In this document: piece after piece, positions 51,264-61,506 of the stretch
Layout of the letters: every line of letters starts with the position of its first letter
Numbering within the stretch: the first letter of the stretch is position 1
Source of the DNA: Notolepis coatsorum
Lineage: Eukaryota > Chordata > Actinopteri > Aulopiformes > Paralepididae
Length of the DNA: 64,000 nucleotides
Assembly (NCBI GenBank): GCA_963971535.1
Contig: OZ020594.1
Coordinates: forward strand, 118,889,127 to 118,953,126
Direction: 5' to 3'
Translations under genes and position numbers: made by a program
Notes under the pieces: generated by a model
Told to the model about the DNA's origin: nothing
The model's database searches: none
Seen by the model: only the letters and a program-made list of their open reading frames with translations

Positions 51264-52186
51264 CAGTTCGCGCAGCTGCCTTTCAAATGGTGGCTGGCTG
51301 TCATTCTCACTATAGCACTGACAGGATCACATCGCCCATTGGTAAGTGGACTTTATTAAGGGATTGCAATGTTAACTTGGCTATGTCACATATGTACAAT
51401 GTAATGTATCGCGTTGGCTGCTGGCTGCTAATGCAGCCTGCGGATAATATTTGCATAGTGCACAGTGTTAGTGATGCTGGCTGAATGAATGAACGTTGTG
51501 TCTGAATGTTTGCCGCTAGCTTGTGGCTAGGCTAACGCTCCTCGCCGAAGGTGCAAAGCTGAGCTAGTGTCTTGGTGGCTTTCCCGGTTTGTCACGGTGA
51601 GATTCATGTGGGGAACTTTGGTGTGTTTGTGTGTGCTTTGATGAATGAGAACTGCTATCTTGTCCGTTGTGTGTGTGGGTTGCGCTGTGTGAGGAGCTCA
51701 GTGGCTCACGATATGGAGGAGGAAGTAAACATTGCTATGCATTCTGGGAAATGTAGTCATTCTAGTTCTCCCTCCTTTCACCCACAATTAAAGGGGACAT
51801 GACATGCTGGTTTGATAAAGTGTATAGTGTAATGTATATTTATAAATAATATAAATATAATATAATTATATATATAATATAATATATAAAATTGATAGTG
51901 TATGTATATTTGATAGTGGTATTGATATATTAATATGTATATTGATATTAATATTAATATTAATTAATTGATTGATTGGTATTGATGTTAATATATATTG
52001 TATATTAATATTATGATTAATGTGTATGCACTGCATTTGTTCTGTTTCACAGGTTTTTGACCTATGGTAAGCCTGTGGTCAACTGTGGGAATTATAAAGG
52101 TTGTATTGTGGAGAAAACATCTCACTAGTTTGTTTAAATAAACAAACTAATGACTAACCATTGAGTCATCCATTGTGTGGTGCCTG
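51264..52186. other. Intron-like gap in the hAT gene with promoter-like features
   Basis: No transposase coding is present. A plus-strand segment CATCGCCCATTG|GTAAGTGG near 51340 looks like an exon/donor. 51822-52020 is A/T-rich with (TATAAT)-type and ATTGAT repeats. AAATAAACAAAC near 52135 could be a poly(A) signal. See the separate ZNF143/THAP11-like site. Confidence 0.45.
51739..51757 (+). promoter_or_regulatory. ZNF143/THAP11-type promoter element
   Basis: GCATTCTGGGAAATGTAGT matches the reverse complement of the ACTACAATTCCCAGAATGC promoter element bound by ZNF143/THAP11 at all but one position. It lies on the plus strand, within a minus-strand intron, in a segment with other promoter-like features. 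Functional use is inferred only. Confidence 0.5.
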
Positions 52187-52410
52187 TCAGCCCTTTCGGA
52201 GGGATTCAAATAGAACATTCTTGAAAGATCCGAACAACAAATGAGGGTACACATGCTTGTGGTTGCTCCAGTACAAAAGTGGATCTTCAGATCTTTCCAG
52301 GGGAGGATCAGTGTTGTATCTCTGGACCTCTACAGTGGCATCTGCTGTGGCATTTCGTGACCTTCTCGCAGTCACAGCATCTTGGTTCATAGTTTTCCAC
52401 AGGTTAAAGG

Positions 52411-52534
52411 CTGAAAGACATTGAAAGAGAAACACAACAGTATTTATTTAGTACTTAAAGGTTTCAATTTGTATCATATTTTTACTTATTTAGTCCTGTA
52501 CAGTACATCAATAATAATCTAGTTATAATATTAC
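52411..52534 (-). other. Intron of the hAT gene
   Basis: Donor CCACAG|GTAATA and acceptor TCAATGTCTTTCAG|CCTTT on the minus strand. Removing 124 nt joins NPPST to AFNLWKT in frame, consistent with the order of hAT segments. Confidence 0.75.
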
Positions 52535-53595
52535 CTGTGGAGGGTGGATTTTCTACATTTGGTGCAGTGTGTTGTGGTTGAGCTGATGGGTCTGTGTGCT
52601 TCATCAGTGCTGCACATTCACCTGTCAGTCTTGCTACTTGCGCTTGGTTTTGACTGTGGAAGCCGATGGTTTTGAACCTTGGGTCAAGCAGTGTTGCCAG
52701 GGACAAACGGCTTGAGCTCTCAAGTGTATCAAACTTATGTATGAGGGTTGCAAGCATGTTTTGTCCCAGCTGTATTGCTGTCACGTTGGTGGTTTTCCCC
52801 AGAATTTCATGTGTTGAATATGTTAGTATTTTTATCAGTGGAATCACCATCGACCCTGACACTCTCTTCTCCTGGGACATTTCCACCGTTTCCATGTAAA
52901 ATGGGTAGAGCACTTGTAAGCATGCTGCTATTGTGTCATAGTCATCGGAAGAGAGAGGATTAACATCCGTTCTCAGTGATGCAAGTGCTGCCCCCACTGT
53001 TTGCCTCTCATCATACAGGCGTTGCAGCATTAGGAAGGTGCTGTTCCAACGAGTGTCCACCTCTTGGATCACCTTCAGCACTGGACGACTCATTAGCACC
53101 TGCACACTGGTCAGCCTCTCTTTAGCAGTAGTGCTGGATCGGAAAAGCGTCACTATTCTCCGTGCCCTTGTGCGTAGATCCTCTAGGCCAGGTGTTTGCT
53201 CTAGGGATTTTTTTACCACTAGATTTAGTGCATGTGCAATGCACACAGCATGCCTAACCTCCAGATTTCTGGCAGTGGCCATCATGTTTGATGCAGCATC
53301 CGTCACAAGGCATCTAACCTTGGTTGCAATGCCCCACTCCTGCATGAGAGACCTCATAGTAGCTGCAAGGTTTTCAGCTGTATGCACTTGAGGGAATGGC
53401 ATCACTCACAAAAGTACAGTGGCCATCTTTGCAGCGTCACCTTCGTGGACATAATGGCATGTTACTGCAAGATAAGCATCCATATTAATGGAGGTCCACA
53501 TATCTGCAGTCAGGCTCGCACCCTCTATGTCCTGCAGTTGAGCCTTGGCCTTGGTCTTCTCCTCCTCATACTTATCCACCACCATTTTCTTCAGA

Positions 53596-53802
53596 ACCTG
53601 TCAAGTCAAGAGTTTTATTTGTCACGGGATACAATCATACAGTGAAATGCGGGTGGTCATCATGCCCACAGCGATTGTGCAATAATACAAGTAATAAGAA
53701 TAAGACATAACGGGTATAATGTACATAAAGTTTACAAAATCATGGTAAAAGACATGCTAAGGCCCTGGCTGCGATAGTGCAATACAGTGTAAGCTACCTG
53801 TC
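53596..53802 (-). mobile_element. Retroposon-like insertion acting as a candidate intron
   Basis: Direct repeats of ACCTGTC (53596-53602 and 53796-53802; GACAGGT on the minus strand) lie exactly 200 bp apart. The inserted sequence ends, on the minus strand, with ACAAATAAAACTCTTGACTT, which looks like a retroposon 3' end with a poly(A)-signal-like AATAAA. With the donor CAG|GTAGC (53797) and acceptor GACAG|GTTCTG (53598) exactly 200 nt would be removed, joining ILPSRQ to VLKKMVVDKYEEEK, the continuous hAT protein sequence. Confidence 0.75.
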
Positions 53803-54063
53803 TAGAAGGCAGAATGTATGTGGGATCAAGCTTTCCCACAAACTCTTTGAAGACAAACAAATGAAAAAAAAATGTAAAGAAGGCAAGGCATGATGAACGA
53901 TACTATTATATGATATTGCATTTGTATAGTGTGTTTAATGAATGATAATGAGTTAATGAGTATGTAATAATGTTTGTACAATAAATAAAAACCTACCTTG
54001 ATCTGAGTCCTGCTGGTTCTCCTTCTCATGCTTGGCTCTGAAGTGCCTCAGCATTGAGGACGT

Positions 54064-54064
54064 A

Positions 54065-54122
<58 letters not shown>
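54064..54122 (-). repeat. (ATT)n microsatellite coding for Asn in the BED finger
   Basis: About 20 AAT codons on the minus strand lie between the Cys pair (CLLCRHQLAYY) and the helix (NTSSMLRHFRAKH) of the BED finger. Related BED fingers have only a few residues here, often NNT/NST. Confidence 0.93.
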
Positions 54123-54123
<1 letters not shown>

Positions 54124-54183
54124 ATAGGCCAATTGGTGACGACACAGCAAGCACTTGTGTAGCTAAGGGGCTACACAACCCTG

Positions 54184-55176
54184 ACTGTATTGAAATGCTA
54201 GATTAAACCACTACTAAAGATATTAATTAGCCAGACATTAAAGGTACACAAAATGGCGGATACTCTATTAACGGCGAGGGGACAGTGATACAAAGTTGAA
54301 TAATCACTTTATTATACATAGCGCAGATCTCCTTTTAATAAGATAATGTCAATAAAACAATGTCAGAAGTAACGATAGTCCTGAACTACGAGTACTCAAC
54401 CGTTGATGCTCTGAATGGAGTGAGAAGAAGCGAGCAGCACGGGGAAAGCAAGATGGCGGATGGAGACGGTATTCTCTGGAGCTCCTACTCCAGAGAGCTG
54501 CAGACAAACTTGGGATAATCCTGTCGTCGCTGGTGAGGAGGGTCTCGTACGGACCTGGTTCCTGTATTCCTAGCGCCCGATGGCAGGATTAATAGCTATT
54601 AGTCCAAAACGCCCGTTGGCATGGTTGCTAGCTAGTTAGCCCTTGTATACTTAGGCCAACCCGCATGTAGTCTTCAATAGGTAGTTAAATCCAGAACGCC
54701 GCTGGGTTCAGCTATAAGTCTCTCAACGTTACTTCGCTCGAACAAGTCACTATACTGTGCCAATAGTGGCTTGACAATATTATGTGGTATCTAATTAGCT
54801 GTACAGCTGTCTATCAAGATACGTTGCTTGCCGTCCGGTTACTGCTACCAAACGTTTCTTCTATAACACACACTCTGCCCGGGCATGTCCCAAGAACCCC
54901 CACGCATGCGCTCACGCTGTCTACGGCGTTAAGAATGGAACATATACAAATAAGCGAATGATAAATACTGGTAGGTAAATAGATGACGGGAGAATATATA
55001 TCTTATATATATAAACAATATATAAGGTATACAAAATAATAAACGCAGACTTTGTGTTAATCTGGACCTTCAGAACAACTTGACCTGTAGACAAATCAAA
55101 TTGCATCCAAACTAATTATTTGATGGTCTCTACAAAGCATAATAAATAGGCTACACAACACATATCTAATCATATG
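54184..55176. other. No gene recognised; within intron 1 of the hAT gene
   Basis: This sequence is CpG-moderate (54400-54700) then A/T-rich, and looks LTR- or intron-like. CAAGATGGCGGATGG near 54449 and CACAAAATGGCGGATAC near 54246 are YY1-like motifs. A (TA)n-like tract lies at about 54990-55030. No domain-bearing frame was found. Confidence 0.45.
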
Positions 55177-55857
55177 GTGAGGAAGGCTAGCTCTGTGGTG
55201 GGAGTCGAGCTACCTAGACTTGAGGTGATGGTAGAGAGGGGGATGATGAGGAAGCTGGCTGCCATCATGGAGAACCCCTACCACCCCCTCTACGACGAGC
55301 TAGTCAAGATGAGAAGCTCGTTCAGCCACAGACTCATTCCCCCCCGACACTCAACTAACCGCCTCGGACAGTCCTTCATACCAGCGGCCATCAGGCTCCA
55401 CAACAGTGGGCAGCGACTAGCAGCCTCCAGGCTCCACAACAGGGGGCAGCGACAGCGACTGCTACCAGACATTGACCTGGGACTTATAGGAACCCAAGGA
55501 GGACAACCTACACTACCTTAGGCTTACTGCACCCTATGTGGATACTGTGAATAATGTATATTTCAGTGGATACCGTGATACTGTGAATAATGTATACTCA
55601 GTAGATAGTAAATTATAACACTACCTCATGCATATTGCACCTTATGTGACACTGTGAATAATGTGAATATTCCTCAGCTAGTCAGATAGTAAATTATATT
55701 GACCATATTGATCAAATTGTTTACACTGCCTGTGTTGTTTTTTACTACCTGTATACTGCGTTGTTTTACTACCTGTACCCCCCCCCTCGCCCCCATGCTG
55801 CTATGATGCCTGAATTTCCCCAAGTAGATCAATAAAGGAATATCTTATCTTATATAG
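55177..55857 (+). mobile_element. L2/Rex-like LINE-R copy R3, 3' part
   Basis: The plus frame encodes the pol C-terminus: KASSVVGVELPRLEVM, MMRKLAAIMENPYHPLYDEL, SSFSHRLIPPRHSTNRLGQS and FIPAAIRLHNSG. It has a small tandem duplication of the RLHNSGQR segment. The 3' UTR ends CCTGAATTTCCCCAAG...AAAGGAATATCTTATCTTAT. Related copies are at 29039-29480 and 30558-31024. The family resembles L2/Rex elements; no catalytic part is present. Confidence 0.85.
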
Positions 55858-56129
55858 AAATCGAATGCTACTCTTATTTGTACACTCTCAGAATTACACA
55901 TTATTTTTTCATTTTCATTTCAACCTTTATTTAAAATCGTAAGCATCTGAGGTTTCCCTCATTTACAGAAACGACGATTGTACAGTACATAATAAAAACA
56001 ATATTCACAGAAATTTAAACACCAGAGTAAAACAAATTAAAAACGTTTAAAAATAATTTTAAAATATCAACTAAAACAGTTATTAAAAAACAGTTAGTAA
56101 AATTATTAAGGAGTACAATGCACACATAG

Positions 56130-56198
56130 CTTACTAGGACTGATCAGATCAAAGTGTTCCCACATTTGAGAACGGCTTCTCTTCTTAGCCGTCTCCAT
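56130..56198 (-). pseudogene. BED-finger exon 1 of the hAT gene, broken splice donor
   Basis: Twenty-three codons, with core RSRSQMWEHFDLISPSK, differ by a few residues from the exon at 10102-10170. The donor reads AAG|CTATGTG instead of AAG|GTATGTG. Upstream on the minus strand, GCGCGGCATTCTACTC near 56305 matches the promoter block near 10020 and 490. Confidence 0.8.
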
Positions 56199-56409
56199 GG
56201 TGATCAAAAAACAACTCTCAATAGCAACTCTCAAAAACAACTACCACTCCTACTACAAAACCACACAGGTCGAGTGAAATGTTTTGGGCGTTTATGTAGA
56301 GTAGAATGCCGCGCAAAAAAGCAGGCTTTAAAGCAGGGTTTGGGGGAAATGTAGTTTCGAGTTTGACGCTTGTATCGGAGCATTGGTTTCATAGGGCCAT
56401 CACGGTATC

Positions 56410-56802
56410 ATTTCATGTGTGTGCATGTATCATTTCATGTGTGTGCATGTATCATTTCATGTGTGTGCATGTATCAATTCATGTGTGTGCATGTTACATG
56501 TATCATTTCATGTGTGTGCATGTATCATTTCATGTGTGTGCATGTATCAATTCATGTGTGTGCATGTTACATGTATCATTTCATGTGTGTGCATGTATCA
56601 ATTCATGTGTGTGCATGTATCAATTCATGTGTGTGCATGTATCATTTCATGTGTGTGCACGTATCATTTAATGTGTGTGCATGTATCATTTCATGTGTGT
56701 GCATGTATCATTTCATGTGTGCATGTATCATTTCATGTGTGTGCATGTATCATTTCATGTGTGTGCATGTATCATTTCATGTGTGTGCAGGTATCATTTA
56801 AT
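56410..56802. repeat. 22-bp satellite, block 1, about 18 units
   Basis: The unit TGTATCATTTCATGTGTGTG plus CA repeats with TCATTT/TCAATT variants and two longer units with an extra TTACA. Its open frames (HFMCVHVSFHVCAC...) are repeat artefacts. It is interrupted by a hAT element and resumes at 57649. Confidence 0.95.
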
Positions 56803-57648
56803 TAGGGATGCACCGAAAATTCGGCTACCGAAAATTATCGGCCGAAAATGGTTAAAAAGGCTCTTTCGGCTTTCGGTTTTAGCACCGAAAATATATGACC
56901 GAAAGTCAAATAACGTGTTGTTGTGATGACGTCATCAAATCGCGACTACAGACATACCGGTAGCATGCGCAACATGTAACGTGAGCAGCTTGGCAGCTCT
57001 TCCTGCATTCTACAGCCTGTGATAACTAACTCCTCTTGGGAGTAGGGATGCCCCCCGAAACCCGGTTCTAAACTAAATTAGAAAAAACCGGAGTATTGAT
57101 CAGCTCCGACGTTAACGGTACTGCTATCAGTAGTCTAGGAGCGGATTAGCTACGGAGCTAACAGTGTACCATCCATCTGCGACGCAACGGTGGCAGCAAC
57201 AGTGGACACTGAGTAATGTTAACGTTATGACGAGTTCATACTACACTACACGTATGAACTCGACATAACGTTAACGTTACTCCGTTTAAATGAAGTGTTT
57301 AATTAGCAGCAATCTGTTGTTGAAAATGTATCGTTAAACCGGAAATGCGAGGACAGGAAGTCGTCATCAATCGTTGTAGTCTTTTAGTCTTAACAGTCTG
57401 GAATTAATGTATTCAAAAGTGCTGAATAAATGTTTTATGGGCCCATAAGTGATTATTAATATTATTTAAGTTAAGTTTAGCCATAATCATGTCTTTTGCC
57501 ATAATCAGGTAGCAAAAAAAAAAAAAAAAAAACATATATATATATTTATATTAATCATTTTCGGCCTTTCGGCATTCGGTTTTCGACCAACTGTTTCCTA
57601 TTTTCGGTATCGGTTTCGGCCAAGAATTTCCCATTCGGTGCATCCCTA
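56803..57648. mobile_element. hAT element with TSD CATTTAAT, inserted in the 22-bp satellite
   Basis: The termini TAGGGATGCACCGAAAATTC and (reverse complement) TAGGGATGCACCGAATGGG are inverted repeats with perfect CATTTAAT flanks (56795-56802 and 57649-57656). The interior has CCGAAA/TTTCGG motifs at both ends and a second inverted pair around ACGTTAACGTTATGACGAGTT near 57215-57270. No transposase is encoded. Confidence 0.93.
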
Positions 57649-57738
57649 CATTTAATGTGTGTGCATGTATCATTTCATGTGTGTGCATGTATCATTTCAT
57701 GTGTGTGCATGTATCATTTCATGTGTGTGCATGTATCA
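57649..57738. repeat. 22-bp satellite, block 2, about 4 units
   Basis: Continuation of the 56410-56802 array after the hAT insertion, with the same 22-bp unit. Confidence 0.93.
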
Positions 57739-57786
57739 ATTCCTGTGTGAGAATTGTAGCTCCATATTTGTATACAGAGAAGCACT

Positions 57787-59262
57787 TACATTTACATTTA
57801 GTCATTTAGCTGACGCTTTTATCCAAAGCGACTTACAAGTTCTGTACGACAAGCCATCAGGAAGGGCACAACTCTATCAGCTGAGTAACAATGTTCATCA
57901 AAGTGTTGAGTGCTACAGTGTAGGTTAGTTTATTAGGACAAGTGCATGACAGTATGGTTAGTTAGGGTTAGATTTTTTTATTTTTATTTTTTATTATTAT
58001 TATTTTTTTTTTTTTTATTCAGATAATGGTTGAAGAAGTGCGTCTTTAGTCGACGGCGAAAGATTGGACGTGTTTCGGCTGTCCTAACTGGGGTGGGTAG
58101 TTCATTCCACCATTGTGGGGCAAGGACTGAGAATAGGCGACTTCTCTTTGACCCTCCCGGAGCTTGGATAGGAGTAGGTCTGAGGCGGCCAGAAGATGCA
58201 GAGCGTAGGGGTCTTGAGGGTGTGTAGTTAGAGACCATTGACCGGAGGTAGGCGGGAGCAGTTCCCTTTGCCGCACGGTATGCTAGGTTGAGGGCCTTGA
58301 AGCGGATTCGTGCAGCAATGGGGAGCCAGTGCAGGTCCTTAAGAAGTGGGGTGACATGGGCCGACTTCGGTAGGTTTGAGATCAGGCGGGCCGCTGCGTT
58401 CTGAATGAGTTGAAGAGGCTTAGTGGCAGTGGCCGGGAGGCCAGCGAGCAGTGCGTTGCAGTAGTCGAGGCGGGAGATGACTGTTGATTAGACGAGGAGT
58501 TGGGTGGCTTCTTTTGTCAGGAAGGGGGCGGATCCTTCTGACGTTGCTCAGGAGGAATCGGCAGGTTCTGGTTGTCGCTGCGATGTGAGCAGAGAAGTTC
58601 AACTGGTCGTCGAGGACAACACCAAGGTTCTTGGCGGTCGGGGACGCGGTCACAGCTGCATTCTCGACTGTGATGGAAAGGTCTGTCAGGGGGGAGGATT
58701 TGGCCGGCAGGTGGAGCAATTCTGTTTTGCTTAGGTTCAGTTTGAGGTGGTTGGTCGTCATCCAGGCGGAGATGTCGGACAGACAGGCCGAGATCCGCTC
58801 AGAGACGTGGATATCTGAGGGAGGGAAGGAGAGGAAGAGTTGAGTATCGTCGGCATAACAGTGGTAGGAGAAGCCATGAGACGTGATAATGTTACCCAGT
58901 GATTTAGTGTAGAGGGAGAAGAGAAGGGGTCCTAAAACCGAGCCCTGGGGGACACCCGTCCGCAGGGGGCGGGTGGCCGACAGGGTCCCTCTCCATGACA
59001 CTTGGTAGGAGCGGTCATTGAGGTATGATGACAGCCATGTCAGCGCAGAGCCAGCCACTCCCATTCCTGCGAGGGCCGCGAGGAGGATCTGGTGGTTGAC
59101 TGTGTCGAAGGCTGCAGATAGATCTAGGAGAATCAGGACAGAGGAGAGGCCTTTCGCTTTTGCTAAGTGAAGTGCCTCTGTGACCGCAATGAGGGCTGTC
59201 TCTGTGGAGTGACCAGTCCTGAAGCCTGACTGATTAGGGTCTAGGAGGTCATTCTGTAAGAG
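57787..59262 (-). mobile_element. L2-type LINE (LINE-M), antisense, 5'-truncated
   Basis: On the minus strand it encodes reverse transcriptase followed by the C-terminal region, then a 3' UTR, and ends in TAAATGTAAATGTAA-type repeats (plus strand TTACATTTACATTTAG at 57787). The 5' end lies near 59262 within the RT. A second copy of its 3' end lies at 61546-61961. Confidence 0.9.
57984..59262 (-). pseudogene. LINE-M reverse transcriptase and C-terminus, frameshifted
   Basis: Reading leftwards from 59255: NQSGFRTGHSTETALIAVTE, LILLDLSAAFDTVNHQILL (first catalytic Asp), RTGVPQGSVLGPLLFSLYTK and YHCYADDTQLFLSF (YADD box), then KNLGVVLDDQLNF. A shift near 58480 leads to the C-terminal frame at 58238-57984 with KRSRLFSVLAPQWWNELPTP and RRRLKTHFFNHYL. 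This is an L2-clade-type element by motif pattern. The RT core itself is open, but the copy lacks the endonuclease. Confidence 0.88.
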
Positions 59263-59570
59263 ATAAGCAGTATTGAATAGATATTGTAGTGAAAATGCTA
59301 ATGAGAAAGTATAAAATAGAATGAATAGTTGTAAGGATTAACATTTGAAGTAATGCTTTATAATTAGAACAGTGGGGCCAACAACAGTATACAGCAGCAC
59401 AGTCTCAAGTGTGTTATTGCTATCGCTATATTGACAATGTGAACAGATTAGTTTGTATTATTATTTCATTGATTGATTGATTCATAACCCAAATGTGAAC
59501 AATTGTGTTTGATATTGAGATTGTTTGTATTATTGTTCATTGAATTCATTACACAAATGAGAGCAACAGC
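59263..59570. other. No gene recognised
   Basis: A/T-rich sequence with TTGATTGATTGATTCA near 59467. No repeat family was assigned. Confidence 0.5.
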
Positions 59571-60000
59571 ATGTGTGTTTGTTTGATTCTTCACTCCCCC
59601 CTATGCAGGGGGTGCAACACTAGGTCCTCTGCTGTGCAGGGTCCACCTAACAGAGGACATGGAAGGAGGTGCTCCATGGTCTGGGGTTCTGTGCCACAGT
59701 CGCATGTGGTTGGGCCACTAAGATAGCCCCATCTGCTTGGGGCTTCCCTGGAACGGCCAACACCTGGAAAGGAGCTAAGCAGCTATGACCCACGTGGCGT
59801 GTGGCCGGGACTACACACAATATCGGACCTTAACAGGAAACCCAACAGCACCGCTAACATTGCTGCCTCCCTACCGGATGAGCTGAACAGCTTTTACGCC
59901 CGTTTTGAACGGTACCACCAACCTTCCAGGGGAAGCCCCCACCACTCATTAACCCCTCCCACAAGTCTGTATGATGAACGATTCATGAGATATGAAAGGG
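59571..60000 (+). mobile_element. LINE endonuclease-RT linker fragment
   Basis: The plus frame near 59799-60026 contains TISDLNRKPN, then SLPDELNSFYARFER, a segment common before the RT in fish CR1/L2-type LINEs. From 59868 onward it belongs to the right inverted arm and is mirrored at 50620-50916. Upstream, CCCCTATGCAGGGGGTGC near 59596 forms a small hairpin. Confidence 0.6.
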
Positions 60001-61506
60001 GGGGGGCTCATTGCAATGGACAATAATCTATTCATAAATAATTGTAATGCATGTATATCAATGACAATAGGTTCACTATGGCATGTCTATATATTGTTAA
60101 CAGGTGCCAGAGAGCTGATTACCAGAACACCTGTGTAATATCACCCTCTTGTGGTGAAAAGCTATAACTTCATACTGAATATGCATTTCAATGATATAAA
60201 GGAATTAACTTAAAATACTTGTCCAAAACTGCCCTATTGTGAGGTTAGCTGCGGACAGAGATAGACAGCTGGACAGAACCGACCTGATGGAGATAATTAT
60301 TATATTATATATAGTGTAGAGGCACTAAACCAACATTCATCTCTATGTGGGGGAATGGTATCCAACAAACAGTAAAGTAGCAACGGAGAATGAGACACTT
60401 GTTTTAAATTAAACCATTATTTTATTTTTCTGCCTAGGTTACGTCTCTAAACTCTTACTGACATAAAGAAATCACTTCCTGTTCCTTATATTATGGGGAG
60501 GGGGTAATAGGTTAAACCCACAACATTAAGATATTTCTCACAAATTAATAATATAGCCATACCATCGGTAATATGAACAAAAACTAAATCTTTATATTAA
60601 ATCAAATTAGATTAGTGTAAATATTTATATTCAATAATGTAAATGAATATAAAAACTTCATGAACACAAAATCACTATTCTGGCTGCTACATTTTTCAAT
60701 CCCTAATTGTTACCGTTGAAGAATTATCAATGAATGATAATATTGCAGCCACATTCTACAACATAATACCTACAGTACATTATGGAAGTCCATTTCTGTT
60801 TTTAAATTGAACTCCAGGTCCAATGTGATGTGTCCGTCTTTCAACATTGAACACTGAAGTCTTCCTAGGGATCAGAGCTTCAAGCACGTGACCCACCAGT
60901 TCTGTGGTGAAAACAGGCTCTGAGGTTTTGTCAGATGCTCTCTGGCGCCACCAGTTATTGAAGGAATACACTGTTGCTGTCACACCTCAGTCTTCTGACT
61001 GCTACCTTGAACTACTTATGAGCGAAGCCCACTAGAGCACGACATATCTGCAGTAGAGATGTCCGCTGTCACTCCAATACAATGGAGCTAAATGGCACCG
61101 GGTTTGTGCCAAAATAATACATTTGAAAAACTCAACATTAATGTCTATAGAGCTTTCTATTTCATTTAGCAACTATTTTCTGTAGAGTATTCTACTTTTA
61201 ACTTAAGTAAAATATCATGTCCTAATGGCTACACAGCATTTTAAATTATAACACTCATAACGAAAGAGTCAAAACAAGCATGAGATATATTTTATTGACT
61301 AAATCAAAAAAGGAGGTACAGAATCTTTGTGTTTGATATGAATGAAGATAAACGGAAATCAGTCACAAAACAAAAATAAGTCCTAAGGATTCCTATTGTG
61401 TATACTGCTTAGCATAATTACATGGGGTTCCTGTTGAGTATACTACATAGTATAAGTACATGGGGTTCCTGTTGAGTATACTACTTAGTATGGGAACAGA
61501 ATGTTT

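Larger units (their letters stand above)
51015..56198 (-). pseudogene. hAT-superfamily (ZBED-like) transposase gene, at least six exons, damaged
   Basis: Reading leftwards: exon 1 (56198-56130) SQMWEHFDLISPSK; exon 2 (54153-53997) BED finger with CLLCRHQLAYY, a long Asn run, then SSMLRHFRAKH; exon 3 (to 53798) FVGKLDPTYILPSRQ; exon 4 (53597-52535) SLTADMWTSINMDAYLAVTC, catalytic RNase H-like core (LVTDAASNM, CIAHALNLVV, VDTRWNSTFLMLQRL) and ATLLDPRFK; exon 5 (52410 to about 52220) FNLWKTMNQDAV and DPLLYWSNHKHVYPHL; exon 6 (about 51167-51015) the hAT dimerisation end LCIPASSVPCERFFSKAGEV. Introns have GT/AG ends (for example 52411-52534). Lesions: exon-1 donor changed to CT, TGA at 53406-53408, Asn expansion in the finger. 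A LINE and other sequence fill intron 1. It is either a decayed transposon or, less likely, a degraded host ZBED gene. Confidence 0.85.

Noticed and set aside
50995-54183. Possible hAT terminal inverted repeats (CAGGGTGTG at 50996 and CAGGGTTGTGTAG read from 54183)
   Set aside because: The flanking 8-mers (AACTAGGG and ACTGTATT) do not match, and the gene's first exon lies outside at 56130-56198, so these are not accepted as element ends.
56306-56805. Cys/His-rich open frames resembling a metal-binding protein
   Set aside because: Three frames of the same 22-bp satellite are open at once; the Cys/His content comes from TGTGTGTGCATG repeats.
60780-60983. 67-residue minus-strand frame in the right arm
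   Set aside because: The mirrored left-arm sequence near 44950-45130 does not keep the frame, so coding is not supported.
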